Position numbers and translations under genes: made by a program. Below the pieces are notes generated by a model, which did no database searches, had not been told where the DNA came from, and worked only from the letters and a program-made list of their open reading frames with translations. This document shows, in pieces, positions 1 through 6,433 of a stretch of DNA of 36,020 bases (positions within the stretch are counted from its first letter, which is position 1; each line of letters begins with the position of its first letter). This stretch comes from a virus. The stretch is from the IMG/VR virus record IMGVR_UViG_3300010373_000095, positions 1-36,020 of that record; one strand, written 5' to 3'.

Positions 1-168
1 TCGGCCACCGTCGCCGGCCAGTGGATCGGCGTCGTGCTGGACGAGCGCGGCCACATCCTGACGCGCACGGGGCTGACGTACGACACGAGCGACCAGGCGC
101 GGTTCGGGGCGCGGATCAAGTGGTTGAGCCGCTCTCGGCTGCTGCAGAGCGCGCGGGAGGTGGCGTGA
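1..168 (+). CDS. Hypothetical phage protein, 5'-truncated by the window edge
   Basis: The frame is open from base 1 to a TGA at 166-168 and gives the last 55 residues of a protein whose start lies outside the window. The peptide begins with SATVAGQWIGVVLDERG and ends in an Arg/Leu-rich stretch (KWLSRSRLLQSAREVA). The next gene starts two bases after this stop, as in a tightly packed operon. I recognise no family. The frame is chosen because its stop abuts the next start; a longer competing frame (21-203) overruns that start. The mix of charged and hydrophobic residues suits a small soluble early phage protein. Function is unknown. Confidence 0.6.
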   Translation, partial: SATVAGQWIGVVLDERGHILTRTGLTYDTSDQARFGARIKWLSRSRLLQSAREVA

Positions 169-169
169 C

Positions 170-358
170 ATGGCCTACATCACCATCAACAACTACAACG
201 TGACGCCGGAAGTCGATGTGATGAACGACTACGTGCATATCCGGTTTGGCGATCGCCTCAATGGCATCGCGATGAACTACAGCGAGGCCGAACGTCTCGC
301 GCACGCGATGCTGAAGGCTGTGCAGGACGCGCGTAAGGCGCAGCAGGTGGAAGCGTGA
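170..358 (+). CDS. Small hypothetical early phage protein (62 aa)
   Basis: This 62-residue ORF starts with ATG one base after the previous stop. Its stop overlaps the GTG start of the next gene (GTGA), which implies translational coupling. The N-terminal half looks like beta strands (MAYITINNYNVTPEVDV, then DYVHIRFGD). The C-terminal half is a probable helix rich in Ala, Glu and Lys (SEAERLAHAMLKAVQDARKA). There is no signal peptide or membrane segment. I do not recognise the family. The position in a run of small co-directional genes upstream of the recombination cassette suggests an accessory early function such as host takeover or anti-defence, but nothing in the sequence shows it. Confidence 0.7.
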   Translation: MAYITINNYNVTPEVDVMNDYVHIRFGDRLNGIAMNYSEAERLAHAMLKAVQDARKAQQVEA

Positions 359-744
359 ACGCCCTCCCGTGCCAGTCCGACGTCGGCGGCCGACTTCTCG
401 ACCAGATGGCCGACGAGTCGATGCGCGAAGAACGTCGTGTGGCCGCTCTCGACGAGATGGTCGAATCCTCGTACTGGCTGCGCAAGTGGCACCGCGAGGA
501 CGACAGCGAGCGCACGGTCGCGACGTGCTGCGAACTCGGCCTTCTGCTGATGCTGAGCGACGGCCTTCCGTATGGCGACAGTGAGCGCGCGGACGGTCAG
601 CGCGAGGACTTCGCTACCCGCCATTCGATCCTGCGCGATTGCTTCTTCGCGTGGGCCACTGCTGGCAAGCCGTCGCACCTGGATCGCTACCAACAGGCCG
701 GGTGGCGGACGCGCGAGGCGGATGACATGGAGGACGAGGCATGA
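355..744 (+). CDS. Hypothetical early phage protein (129 aa, GTG start)
   Basis: The start is GTG at 355, overlapping the previous stop as GTGA. The stop overlaps the next ATG as ATGA. The protein is acidic and probably helical, with several Trp and Cys residues (YWLRKWHRED, TVATCCELGLLLM). No membrane segment, signal peptide or known catalytic motif is evident. The C terminus (TREADDMEDEA) is strongly acidic. The overlap at both ends makes the reading frame convincing even though the family is unknown. Long antisense frames across the same bases come from high GC and are not supported by any start or stop coupling. Confidence 0.7.
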   Translation: MNALPCQSDVGGRLLDQMADESMREERRVAALDEMVESSYWLRKWHREDDSERTVATCCELGLLLMLSDGLPYGDSERADGQREDFATRHSILRDCFFAWATAGKPSHLDRYQQAGWRTREADDMEDEA

Positions 745-968
745 GCGCGCCGAAGGTGGATGTGCTGGCGTGGTTCGATTCCTACATCGAACGGAACGGA
801 CGCTACGGGGAAGATGGCATTCCGCCGCGCGCCGCCGTGGCCGAGCTGATCGAGGCGGCGAAGCAATCACGGCAAGCGCTCGCATGGGCTGCGGAGATGC
901 GTCCCGATTTCGCGCCGGAATACGAGCTTATGGACGCCGCCCTTGCTCACATCGGAGATGCCGCATGA
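741..968 (+). CDS. Small hypothetical early phage protein (75 aa)
   Basis: This 75-residue ORF is coupled to its neighbours by ATGA overlaps at both ends (741-744 and 965-968). It begins MSAPKVDVLAWFDSYIERNG and continues as a probable helical protein with an acidic C terminus (ELMDAALAHIGDAA). It carries no membrane segment and no Cys/His metal site. I do not recognise a family. It is most likely a small cytoplasmic early protein translated with the surrounding operon. Confidence 0.7.
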   Translation: MSAPKVDVLAWFDSYIERNGRYGEDGIPPRAAVAELIEAAKQSRQALAWAAEMRPDFAPEYELMDAALAHIGDAA

Positions 969-1249
969 GCGCGTCAACCCTCCACCGCCGCGCCATCCGC
1001 GACTACGACGAGATTCGACGCTTGGCCATCGAGACCACCGAGCGCGAAGCCATCACGCGTGATCCGCAGCAGCCGGAGCCGTGCAACTTCTGCGCGCATG
1101 ACGACGCTCCGGCGCCTGTCGATCGCTTCGCCGAGTTGGCGAAGTTGCTGGGCCGCTTCTGGTTGCTGTGGCTGATCGCGTTCACGGGTCTGTGCGTTGT
1201 CTCGGCGCTGCTGGCCGTGGCGCTGGTGGCTGAGATGGTGGCGTCGTGA
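965..1249 (+). CDS. Small membrane protein, C-terminal TM helix (94 aa)
   Basis: The start at ATG 965 is chosen because it overlaps the preceding stop (ATGA). The frame is open further upstream to 572, but that part is a shadow of two other genes. The N-terminal ~65 residues are charged and contain a C-x2-C-x-H-like element (PCNFCAHDD). The last ~28 residues are one hydrophobic segment (WLLWLIAFTGLCVVSALL), so a single-span inner-membrane protein with a cytoplasmic domain is likely. The stop overlaps the next ATG by one base. The function is unknown; superinfection exclusion is a common role for small early membrane proteins but is only a guess here. Confidence 0.7.
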   Translation: MSASTLHRRAIRDYDEIRRLAIETTEREAITRDPQQPEPCNFCAHDDAPAPVDRFAELAKLLGRFWLLWLIAFTGLCVVSALLAVALVAEMVAS

Positions 1250-1698
1250 TGCGCATCGTCAACATCACCTTCTCCGAGGCGTGCGAGTTCGTGCGCAACT
1301 TCCATCGGCATAACAAGCCGCCCGTAGGCCACGTTTTCAGCATCGGCGCATCCGATGGCGCGCAGTTGGTTGGCGTCTCGATCTGCGATCGCCCTGTGGC
1401 TCGCGCACTGGACGACGGTGCGACGCTGGAAGTCATCCGGTGCTGCACATCGCCGGATGCGCCCAAAGGGTGCGCTTCGTTCCTCTACTCGCGTTCGTGG
1501 CGTGCCGCCTGCGCGCTTGGCTGGGCGAAGCTCGTCACCTACACGCTGCAATCCGAGTCTGGCGCATCGCTACGCGGCGCTGGCTGGCGGCTGATTGGCA
1601 CGCTGCCAGAACGTGATGCCGCCGGCTGGAAATCGCGCCCAGGTCGTGCATGGCAACCCGTCGTTGGGCAGTCCAAATTTCGCTGGGAGGTTGTGTGA
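1249..1698 (+). CDS. XF1762 family phage protein (GNAT-like fold)
   Basis: The 149-residue protein matches the layout of the XF1762 family, first annotated in Xylella prophages. It has an N-terminal ITFSEACEFVRNFHRHNKPP, then a GVSICDRPVARALDDG strand-helix, EVIRCCTSP, a Cys/Ser-rich helix, VTYTLQSESGASLRGAGW, and a C-terminal tail ending in WEVV. The order of motifs resembles GNAT acetyltransferases, in particular the phage Mu Mom type, but I recall no proven activity for XF1762 members. ATG 1249 overlaps the previous stop by one base; a GTG at 1246 is an alternative. The gene sits in the early operon between a membrane protein and a small unknown gene. The family call is from memory of the motif pattern. 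Confidence 0.8.
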   Translation: MRIVNITFSEACEFVRNFHRHNKPPVGHVFSIGASDGAQLVGVSICDRPVARALDDGATLEVIRCCTSPDAPKGCASFLYSRSWRAACALGWAKLVTYTLQSESGASLRGAGWRLIGTLPERDAAGWKSRPGRAWQPVVGQSKFRWEVV

Positions 1699-1922
1699 TG
1701 ACCATGCTCGCCGATCTTCACCACCTCAGCGCAGCCGAGTTCGCGGAAGCCATCGCGCCGCTGCAAGCCATGTTCGACGCACACCATTCACGACTCGCCG
1801 CACGCAAGCGCGAGCCGTTCCACCTTTCGTCGGCCACCGCAAGCCCGTCGCGAGACGCGCTAGATCTTCCCTTGGATCGCGCGGTGGCCGGCGACTCCAT
1901 TGACCAAGGAGTTATCGCATGA
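1698..1922 (+). CDS. Small hypothetical early phage protein (74 aa)
   Basis: ATG 1698 overlaps the preceding TGA by one base and is preferred over an upstream in-frame ATG at 1650 that lies inside the XF1762-family gene. The stop overlaps the next start (ATGA at 1919). The protein starts MTMLADLHHLSAAEFAEAIA, a probable amphipathic helix, then has a His/Arg/Lys-rich stretch and a Ser/Pro-rich tail. No family is recognised and no membrane segment is present. A short early-operon protein of unknown role. Confidence 0.6.
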   Translation: MTMLADLHHLSAAEFAEAIAPLQAMFDAHHSRLAARKREPFHLSSATASPSRDALDLPLDRAVAGDSIDQGVIA

Positions 1923-2788
1923 CTGAGCGCATAGCTACCTCTCAGGCCGAGCTTGACCAGGCCATCGCGGACAAGGTGGATCTGATCAAAGTCGATTCGC
2001 CTGCCGGCGTTTGGCTGAAAATCAGCGGCCTCGGATCGTCCCGCGCCGTGCTGCGGGGATCGTCCAGCGCCGTGCTGTGGGGATCGTCCAGCGCCGTGCT
2101 GTGGGGATCGTCCCGCGCCGTGCTGCGGGGATCGTCCAGCGCCGTGCTGTGGGGATCGTCCCGCGCCGAGCTGTGGGAATCGTCCCGCGCCGTGCTGTGG
2201 GGATCGTCCCGCGCCGTGCTGTGGGGATCGTCCAGCGCCGTGCTGTGGGGATCGTCCAGCGCCGAGCTGCGGGAATCGTCCAGCGCCGAGCTGTGGGAAT
2301 CGTCCAGCGCTCACGCGTACGCGAAATCGAAAGTGACGGCCGCGCCGCTCTGTGCTGTGTTCCTGCACGAATCGACCGTGGACGTCTCCGGCGGCGTGAT
2401 CCTCGATCACAGCAACATCAAGGACATGGATACCCGCGCTTGGTGCGACTACTACGGCGTCAAAGTCTCTCGCGGTATCGCCACGGTCTACAAGGCCGTT
2501 AACGATCAGTGGACCACTTCGCGCGGCGTGGATTATTCGCCCGGCGCCAAGCCTAGCTGCACTGATTTCCGCGATACCGACGAATGCGGCGGCGGACTGC
2601 ACTTCGGACCGACACCTCGGCATGCGCGAGTCTATTTCGATTCCGCAACGAAGTTCGTTGCCGCTGGCATCAAGTTGTCCGAGCTTCGTCCTATCACTGG
2701 CGACATGGCGAAATGCAAAGCGCCCCGCGTCGTGAGCGCATGCGTCGAGGTCGATATCGATGGCAAGCCGGTCGAGGTGGCGCCATGA
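1919..2788 (+). CDS. Repeat protein with octapeptide (SSxAVLWG) array and DUF7666-like C-terminal domain
   Basis: The protein has 289 residues. Residues 1-39 form a short N-terminal segment. Residues 40-127 are eleven exact-length octapeptides of the type SS(S/R)A(V/E)L(W/R)(G/E), followed by a degenerate twelfth unit. Residues ~135-285 form a globular domain with VYKAV, SRGVDYSPGAKP, ECGGGLHFGPTP and a C-terminal APRVVSACVEVD. This pattern resembles a domain of unknown function found in many phages (DUF7666-like, from memory). The regular 8-residue repeat with small and aliphatic residues at fixed places suggests a short beta-solenoid, by analogy with other octapeptide-repeat proteins; this is inference. 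ATG 1919 overlaps the previous stop. Repeat number could vary by slippage or recombination. Confidence 0.8.
   Translation: MTERIATSQAELDQAIADKVDLIKVDSPAGVWLKISGLGSSRAVLRGSSSAVLWGSSSAVLWGSSRAVLRGSSSAVLWGSSRAELWESSRAVLWGSSRAVLWGSSSAVLWGSSSAELRESSSAELWESSSAHAYAKSKVTAAPLCAVFLHESTVDVSGGVILDHSNIKDMDTRAWCDYYGVKVSRGIATVYKAVNDQWTTSRGVDYSPGAKPSCTDFRDTDECGGGLHFGPTPRHARVYFDSATKFVAAGIKLSELRPITGDMAKCKAPRVVSACVEVDIDGKPVEVAP
2036..2323 (+). repeat. 24-bp tandem repeat (11 units plus one degenerate), coding
   Basis: From 2036 the sequence repeats every 24 bases, with cores such as GGATCGTCC(C/A)GCGCCGTGCT. Eleven units keep frame and length (2036-2299) and a twelfth (2300-2323) has diverged. Variation is limited to a few positions (S/R, V/E, W/R, G/E), so copies have been exchanged or amplified rather than drifting freely. 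Because the period is a multiple of three, all other frames stay open too, which creates spurious long ORFs on both strands here. Confidence 0.95.
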
Positions 2789-2967
2789 GCATCCTGACTC
2801 GCAGCTGCCGCGTCCAGACGCCCGACGAACGCCGCGCCGCCTGGTCCTTCGCCTACTACAGCGCCGGCCACCACCGCCGCGACCGCAAACCGCGCATCCG
2901 CGTGAAGCCGCGCATCCGAATCATCAACACCGAGCGCGGCGGACACCGCGCAGAGGATTCGCAATGA
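2785..2967 (+). CDS. Small basic hypothetical protein (60 aa)
   Basis: ATG 2785 overlaps the repeat-protein stop (ATGA) and the stop overlaps the ATG of the ERF gene. The 60-residue product is very rich in Arg and His (ERRAAWSFAYYSAGHHRRDR, then KPRIRVKPRIRIIN), so it is basic and could bind nucleic acid. KPRIRVKPRIR is an imperfect short internal duplication. No family is recognised. The frame is open upstream to 2584 within the previous gene, but only the part from 2785 has coupled ends. Placement directly ahead of the ssDNA-annealing gene hints at a DNA-related accessory role, which is inference. Confidence 0.6.
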   Translation: MSILTRSCRVQTPDERRAAWSFAYYSAGHHRRDRKPRIRVKPRIRIINTERGGHRAEDSQ

Positions 2968-3692
2968 GCAACCAAGTCGCAAAAGTCGAACGTGACCAGG
3001 TTCCGGCCGTGGCCGACGTATCGCCGATGTTTGCCATGATCGAGCGTGCCGCGCGCGATCCGGGCGTGGATATCGACAAGCTCGAACGGCTTATGCAGAT
3101 GAAGCGTGACGCCGACGCACTGTCAGCACGCGCTGCATTCGATGCCGCGATGGCAGATTTGCAGCCGGAGTTGCCTGCCATCGGCGAGCGCGGCAAGGCA
3201 GTCGTGCAAGGCCAGACGCGCTATACCTTCGCGCTATGGGAGGACATCAATACGGCGATCAAGCCAGTGCTTATGCGTCATGGCTTCGCGCTAGCCTTCC
3301 GCGTCGATACGAACAACGGCATCACGGTAACCGGCGTGCTGTCACATCGTGCAGGCCATCGCGAGGAAACGAGCATCACGCTCCCGGTAGACGCCAGCGG
3401 CAGTAAGAATGCCGTGCAAGCAGTCGCGTCCAGCGTGAGCTATGGCAAGCGGTACACGGCCGGCGCGCTGCTGAACCTCACCAGTCACGGCGAGGATGAC
3501 GACGCTTACCGCGCAGCCGTTGACACGGTAAGCGAGGCGCAGGAAATCCAGATCGTCGAAATGCTGGAGTCGACGGGAAGCGACAAGGCCAAGTTCCTGA
3601 AGTGGCTGAAGGTCGATTCGATCAGCGCTATTCCCGCGAAGTCGTTTGACGCCGTGATGAAGACGCTGCGTGCGAAGGAGTCCACGAAGTGA
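2964..3692 (+). CDS. erf: ERF family single-strand DNA annealing protein
   Basis: The 242-residue product matches the ERF/Sak-like recombinase family (Pfam ERF superfamily). It has an N-terminal helical lead (MFAMIERAARDPGVDIDKLE), then RDADALSARAAFDAAMADLQ, the aromatic strand RYTFALWEDINTAIKPVL, GFALAFRVDT, and the family signature VQAVASSVSYGKRYTAGALL near residue 160. ERF proteins anneal complementary single strands and act in phage recombination and genome circularisation. The next gene is an exonuclease, so the two form a Red-like pair. ATG 2964 overlaps the previous stop and the 3' end overlaps the exonuclease GTG (GTGA). The C-terminal ~60 residues are helical and may carry interaction sites. 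Confidence 0.92.
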   Translation: MSNQVAKVERDQVPAVADVSPMFAMIERAARDPGVDIDKLERLMQMKRDADALSARAAFDAAMADLQPELPAIGERGKAVVQGQTRYTFALWEDINTAIKPVLMRHGFALAFRVDTNNGITVTGVLSHRAGHREETSITLPVDASGSKNAVQAVASSVSYGKRYTAGALLNLTSHGEDDDAYRAAVDTVSEAQEIQIVEMLESTGSDKAKFLKWLKVDSISAIPAKSFDAVMKTLRAKESTK

Positions 3693-4297
3693 GGATCATC
3701 GACTGCGAACAGGGATCAGACGAATGGTTCGCTGTGCGTCGTGGCGTTCCATCCGCATCCGAATTCGACTCGATCATTACGCCGAAAAAGGGTGACCTTG
3801 CGACAGCGCATGAAGCGTACATTGATCGATTGATTGATGAGTCAATCCGTACGGATGTGAGGCGGAAGTTTCAGGGCACGGCAGACACTGATCGCGGCCA
3901 CGAGCTAGAGCCGGAGGCGCGTGAATTGTATGCCTTCATGCGCAACGTTGAGCCGCAAACTGTCGGATTCGTTTTGCGTGACGCAGGCGATGCCGGATGC
4001 AGCCCGGATTCACTGATTGGTGACGATGGCGGCCTCGAAATCAAGTGCCCAGACGGCCCGCAACATGTAGGTTATTTGCGCGCCGGGACGTTGCCCGACA
4101 AGTACAAGCCACAAGTCCACGGAAGCCTGCTCATCACCGGAAGATCGTGGTGGGATTTCATGTCGTACTGCCCTGGTCACAGGCCACTGATTATCCGCGT
4201 GACGCCGGATGCATACACCGAAAAGCTAGGCGAGATGTTGGACTTCTTCGTGAAGAAGTTGGCCGTCGAGAAACTCAAACTACAAGAGGCTGCATAA
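3689..4297 (+). CDS. YqaJ-type (lambda-exonuclease-like) viral recombinase nuclease
   Basis: The 202-residue protein begins RIIDCEQGSDEWFAVRRGVP, the classic QGSxEW(F/L)xxRxG start of YqaJ/lambda exonuclease-type nucleases. Catalytic residues are visible: HELEPEARELY near residue 71, a PD at 106-107 in SPDSL, and ExK at 117-119 in LEIKCP, i.e. the PD-(D/E)xK set that binds metal. The Q-rich C-terminal motif of the family is seen as YKPQVHGSLLITG. The enzyme would resect duplex ends 5' to 3' to feed the ERF annealase encoded just upstream. The start is GTG 3689, overlapping the erf stop. Length is typical for the family. Confidence 0.92.
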   Translation: MRIIDCEQGSDEWFAVRRGVPSASEFDSIITPKKGDLATAHEAYIDRLIDESIRTDVRRKFQGTADTDRGHELEPEARELYAFMRNVEPQTVGFVLRDAGDAGCSPDSLIGDDGGLEIKCPDGPQHVGYLRAGTLPDKYKPQVHGSLLITGRSWWDFMSYCPGHRPLIIRVTPDAYTEKLGEMLDFFVKKLAVEKLKLQEAA

Positions 4298-4299
4298 CC

Positions 4300-4602
4300 A
4301 TGAGCGATATCGAATTTGTCTCCGGCCTGATCGTCAAGGCGACGCATGAGAAAGCGCCCGAGTACGTCAAAGCTGCGCTGTCCATCAAGCGCGAAGAACT
4401 GATTGCATGGCTGCAATCGCGCAGCGATGAATGGATCAATGTTGAGGTGAGGGAATCGCGGGGCGGCAAGTGGTATGCCGCAGTCAACAACTACAAGCGC
4501 GAAGGTAACCAGGCGCAGCCGGCCAAGCCCCGCGAGCCGGTGAAGAACTGCCCGCAACCCGATCAAGGCGGCTTTGAGGATGATGACATCCCTTTTGAGT
4601 AG
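4300..4602 (+). CDS. Small phage recombination-cassette protein with SSB-like acidic C-terminal tail
   Basis: ATG 4300 follows the nuclease stop by two bases; the frame is open further upstream but that part is a shadow. The 100-residue product has an N-terminal body (FVSGLIVKATHEKAPEYVKA, SIKREELIAWLQSR, GGKWYAAVNNYKRE) and a Pro/Gln-rich linker ending in GFEDDDIPFE and a TAG stop. The ending resembles the DDDIPF tip with which bacterial SSB recruits repair proteins, except for one extra Glu after Phe. Similar short proteins occur beside recombinases in other phages (memory). It could bind ssDNA or recruit SSB partners; neither is shown by sequence alone. Confidence 0.75.
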   Translation: MSDIEFVSGLIVKATHEKAPEYVKAALSIKREELIAWLQSRSDEWINVEVRESRGGKWYAAVNNYKREGNQAQPAKPREPVKNCPQPDQGGFEDDDIPFE

Positions 4603-4663
4603 GCGGAACATGACCGCCCTAAAAACATGCCGAGAGTGAAACGAGACTAACCCGGAGACAACC

Positions 4664-4858
4664 ATGCCTGCCATCACGAAAGGCGAGACGTACAACATCA
4701 CTGTTCCCGGCAACTCCGGGATGGAAGCGCATCGCGCGCACGTTATCGACATCACGCGCAAGGGCCGCGGCTGGACGGTGCTTTACCATACCGATTATCA
4801 GCATGAATCGCGCCGTCTTTCGATGCGCGCTTTTGAAAAGGCATTGACCGCCGTCTGA
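4664..4858 (+). CDS. Small hypothetical phage protein (64 aa)
   Basis: The 64-residue ORF begins MPAITKGETYNITVPGNSG after a good Shine-Dalgarno (CCGGAGACAACC before ATG 4664). The layout suggests a small beta-barrel (GETYNITV, AHVIDITRKGRGWTVLYHTD) followed by a basic tail (SRRLSMRAFEKALTAV). SH3-like or KOW-like folds look similar, but I cannot assign a family. It is separated from the upstream gene by ~60 bases, unlike the overlapping genes before it. Immediately downstream lies the 250-bp structured gap. Confidence 0.65.
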   Translation: MPAITKGETYNITVPGNSGMEAHRAHVIDITRKGRGWTVLYHTDYQHESRRLSMRAFEKALTAV

Positions 4859-4921
4859 TAATGCAGCGAGCGCGGCGCACTCCTTGCGGCTGGCCCGGCT
4901 GTTACCGCGCAGGGCATTTTC

Positions 4922-5070
4922 AGGCTACTGAGTGAAGCGGAATGCGCAGGCTGATGCGCAGCGAGAAGCGGGACGCGGTTGCTACGTACAAGGTCCAGCT
5001 GGCCTAGGTAACCGGATGCACGATGCAACCAAGCCGGAGATCAGTGCCGGCCCGCTTCACTGAGTGGCTT
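4922..5070 (+). ncRNA. Candidate structured RNA (four-helix junction) in the 4859-5106 intergenic gap
   Basis: The 248-bp gap has no convincing gene but strong self-complementarity. A closing helix pairs 4922-4940 with 5052-5070 (18 of 19 positions, two of them G-U, one G-G mismatch). Inside it, TGCGCA at 4943-4948 pairs with TGCGCA at 4955-4960 over a 6-base loop. GGTTGC at 4977-4982 pairs with GCAACC at 5025-5030 and continues after a 2x2 internal loop. GCCGG at 5033-5037 pairs with CCGGC at 5047-5051. All helices nest, giving a compact junction whose last hairpin abuts the closing helix. Upstream, GCGCGG (4870-4875) can pair with CCGCGC (4905-4910). I recognise no known RNA family. It ends ~36 bases before the next start codon, so it could be an independent RNA or a leader. 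The strand is assumed from the operon. Confidence 0.5.
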
Positions 5071-5106
5071 AACTAGCAAATCAGAGCGAATAAGTAGGAG
5101 ATCGAG

Positions 5107-5664
5107 ATGGTGGAATATACCGCAGAGCATGTACTTAATAGGCTGCACGCAATGCAGGGTCACGCATTGACGGTGGCCGAACGAGCCGAACTGTTCGGCC
5201 TCGCATGCGATTATGCAACCCTCCTGCGCGAGCGCGAATCGGCGAAGGCGGTGGTGAAGGACATCAAGCCGGTCGCGTGGCGATGCCGTCAACGCAACGG
5301 CATGGGCCATTGGCGCTATATCGAATACGGCACAAGGCGACCTGACTCGTACGAACTGCGTGAGTGTGAGATTGAAAATGTTTACGACCAGGCCGCTCTT
5401 GAAGACGTCGCGCCGATGCTGGCGAGTGCACGGGTGCCGGAGGACACCCTGCGTCTGGACGCTATTAAGGAGAACTCATGGGATTTGATGTGCTTTGAAA
5501 TGCCCACAGGCGCAGGAGATGCAGATATAGGTTGGCGCGTGATGGAGCATTACAGGGCTGATCCGGAATTGCGCGAAGTCAGTGTGGAATATAGCGACGA
5601 TCCACGAAAGGCCATCGACTCCGCCGTGCTCGCCGCAGCCCCGAAGCCCGAGACGGAGGAGTGA
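5107..5664 (+). CDS. Hypothetical phage protein with C-terminal RLDAIKEN module
   Basis: The 185-residue ORF starts after TAGGAGATCGAG, a clear ribosome-binding site. The N-terminal ~55 residues are helical (AEHVLNRLHAMQG, ALTVAERAELFGLACDY). A middle part has VAWRCRQRNGMGHWRYIEYG, a beta-rich stretch common in small phage proteins. The C-terminal ~70 residues (RLDAIKENSWDL to RKAIDSAVLAA) resemble the C-terminal end of the gene at 6527-7021, where ERLTWFE and LREAIDAAM occupy the same order. Such modules recur in variable early regions of temperate phages. Function is unknown. Confidence 0.75.
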   Translation: MVEYTAEHVLNRLHAMQGHALTVAERAELFGLACDYATLLRERESAKAVVKDIKPVAWRCRQRNGMGHWRYIEYGTRRPDSYELRECEIENVYDQAALEDVAPMLASARVPEDTLRLDAIKENSWDLMCFEMPTGAGDADIGWRVMEHYRADPELREVSVEYSDDPRKAIDSAVLAAAPKPETEE

Positions 5665-5667
5665 GAG

Positions 5668-5907
5668 ATGCGTCCTATTGAATCTCTCACTCCGTTAGGC
5701 CAAGTCATTCGGTACTGGCGAAAACAGAATCGCTATTCGATTGGCGCTATGGCGGAGCTGGCGGGCGTGTCAAAGTCGCATCTCCATCATCTCGAAACTG
5801 GCTACACGACCGATCCGCAATTGAGCACCTTGTCCGCTCTGGCTAAGGTGATGGGGCACTCGGTTGGGTGGCTGGCAAACATTGCTGATAAGAAGGAAAA
5901 GCCATGA
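5668..5907 (+). CDS. XRE-family helix-turn-helix DNA-binding protein
   Basis: The 79-residue protein is essentially one Cro/CI-type helix-turn-helix domain: LGQVIRYWRKQNRYSIGAMA, then AELAGVSKSHLHHLETG as helices 2 and 3, and LSTLSALAKVMGHSVGWLA as helices 4 and 5. This is the HTH_3 (XRE) layout, typically a dimeric repressor or regulator. There is no extra domain for RecA-dependent cleavage, so it is not a full CI-type repressor. It is encoded inside the early + operon rather than at a divergent promoter, so it may tune early transcription or be a second regulator. ATG 5668 comes three bases after the preceding stop, and its stop overlaps the next ATG. Confidence 0.88.
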   Translation: MRPIESLTPLGQVIRYWRKQNRYSIGAMAELAGVSKSHLHHLETGYTTDPQLSTLSALAKVMGHSVGWLANIADKKEKP

Positions 5908-6191
5908 CCACCAACGAACTGTCGGAGAACGCTATGTTGAAAGCCTTTCGTTGCACCGATATGGACCTCTATGCCGCCAAAGACGCGCAGCAGGCAGCCG
6001 AGGTGTTCGAGGAACACACCGGCGACAAGGTGGAGGACGGCTACCCGGACGAGCTTACCGACGCGGAACTGGACGCGGAGCAGCCCGAGTTCGATGAGAA
6101 CGAAAACCGCACCGGTGGCACCACGTCCATCCGGCAGATGCTCGCCGAACACGGCGACGAGCCGGGCTGGCTTGCCGGGAGTGCGTGGTAA
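5904..6191 (+). CDS. Hypothetical acidic early phage protein (95 aa)
   Basis: The start ATG overlaps the XRE gene stop (ATGA). The product begins MTTNELSENAMLKAFRCTDM and is strongly acidic in the middle (DELTDAELDAEQPEFDENEN), ending with RQMLAEHGDEPGWLAG. Similar proteins with KAFRCTDMDLYAA and a C-terminal PGWLAG are familiar from other proteobacterial phages, but I know of no function. The first six codons are nearly identical in DNA to the starts at 6191 and 6488, part of a small repeat family in this stretch. Confidence 0.7.
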   Translation: MTTNELSENAMLKAFRCTDMDLYAAKDAQQAAEVFEEHTGDKVEDGYPDELTDAELDAEQPEFDENENRTGGTTSIRQMLAEHGDEPGWLAGSAW

Positions 6192-6433
6192 TGACCACCG
6201 ACGAACTGCGGGCGAAGTTGTACGAATTGGAGTCGAGCCATGAACGTGAGCATTTTCGGCTATTTCGACGATCCATCACAGCAGTCGGCTGCCTACGATC
6301 CCGGCTTGACAGCGTTGTGTCCGCATTGCCTGCGCGTGCTGGACTTGCCTGTCATAACGATCAGTCTGATGCGCCAAGGCAGTCCGCGCAGTTACTTCTA
6401 CCGCGTGCATCGGAGCTGCCACCTTCGCGCTAA
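6191..6433 (+). other. Probable remnant of an MTTDELRAK-type gene start, overlapped by the next gene
   Basis: ATG 6191 overlaps the preceding TAA by one base and opens a frame of 80 codons. Only the first ~17 residues (MTTDELRAKLYELESSH) look like protein; the remainder lies over the gene at 6240 in another frame and has shadow-like Arg/Ser/Pro composition. The start shares 21 identical bases with the interior of the gene at 6527-7021, so it reads as the cut-off 5' end of a related gene that may have been split by insertion of the 6240-6491 gene. Confidence 0.3.
6199..6219 (+). repeat. 21-bp direct repeat, copy 1 (copy 2 at 6649-6669)
   Basis: CGACGAACTGCGGGCGAAGTT occurs here and again 450 bases downstream at 6649-6669 without a mismatch (quoted as CGACGAACTGCGGGCGAAG plus TT). 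Both copies encode DELRAK in frame. Shorter versions (ATGACCACC(A/G)ACGAACTG) also start the ORFs at 5904 and 6488. The repeats bracket the 83-residue gene at 6240-6491. Confidence 0.85.

Noticed and set aside
2036-2323. CRISPR-like repeat array.
   Set aside because: Units are directly adjacent with no spacers, keep reading frame and encode an octapeptide; there are no cas genes nearby.
1718-2623. Long minus-strand frame of ~300 codons and a plus frame at 2011-2502 across the repeat.
   Set aside because: The 24-bp period keeps every frame open. Only the 1919-2788 frame has coupled start and stop and a known-looking C-terminal domain.
4861-4935. 24-codon ORF with a Cys pair in the gap before the structured region.
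   Set aside because: It has no ribosome site, is interrupted early and lies in self-complementary DNA; RNA structure explains the region better.
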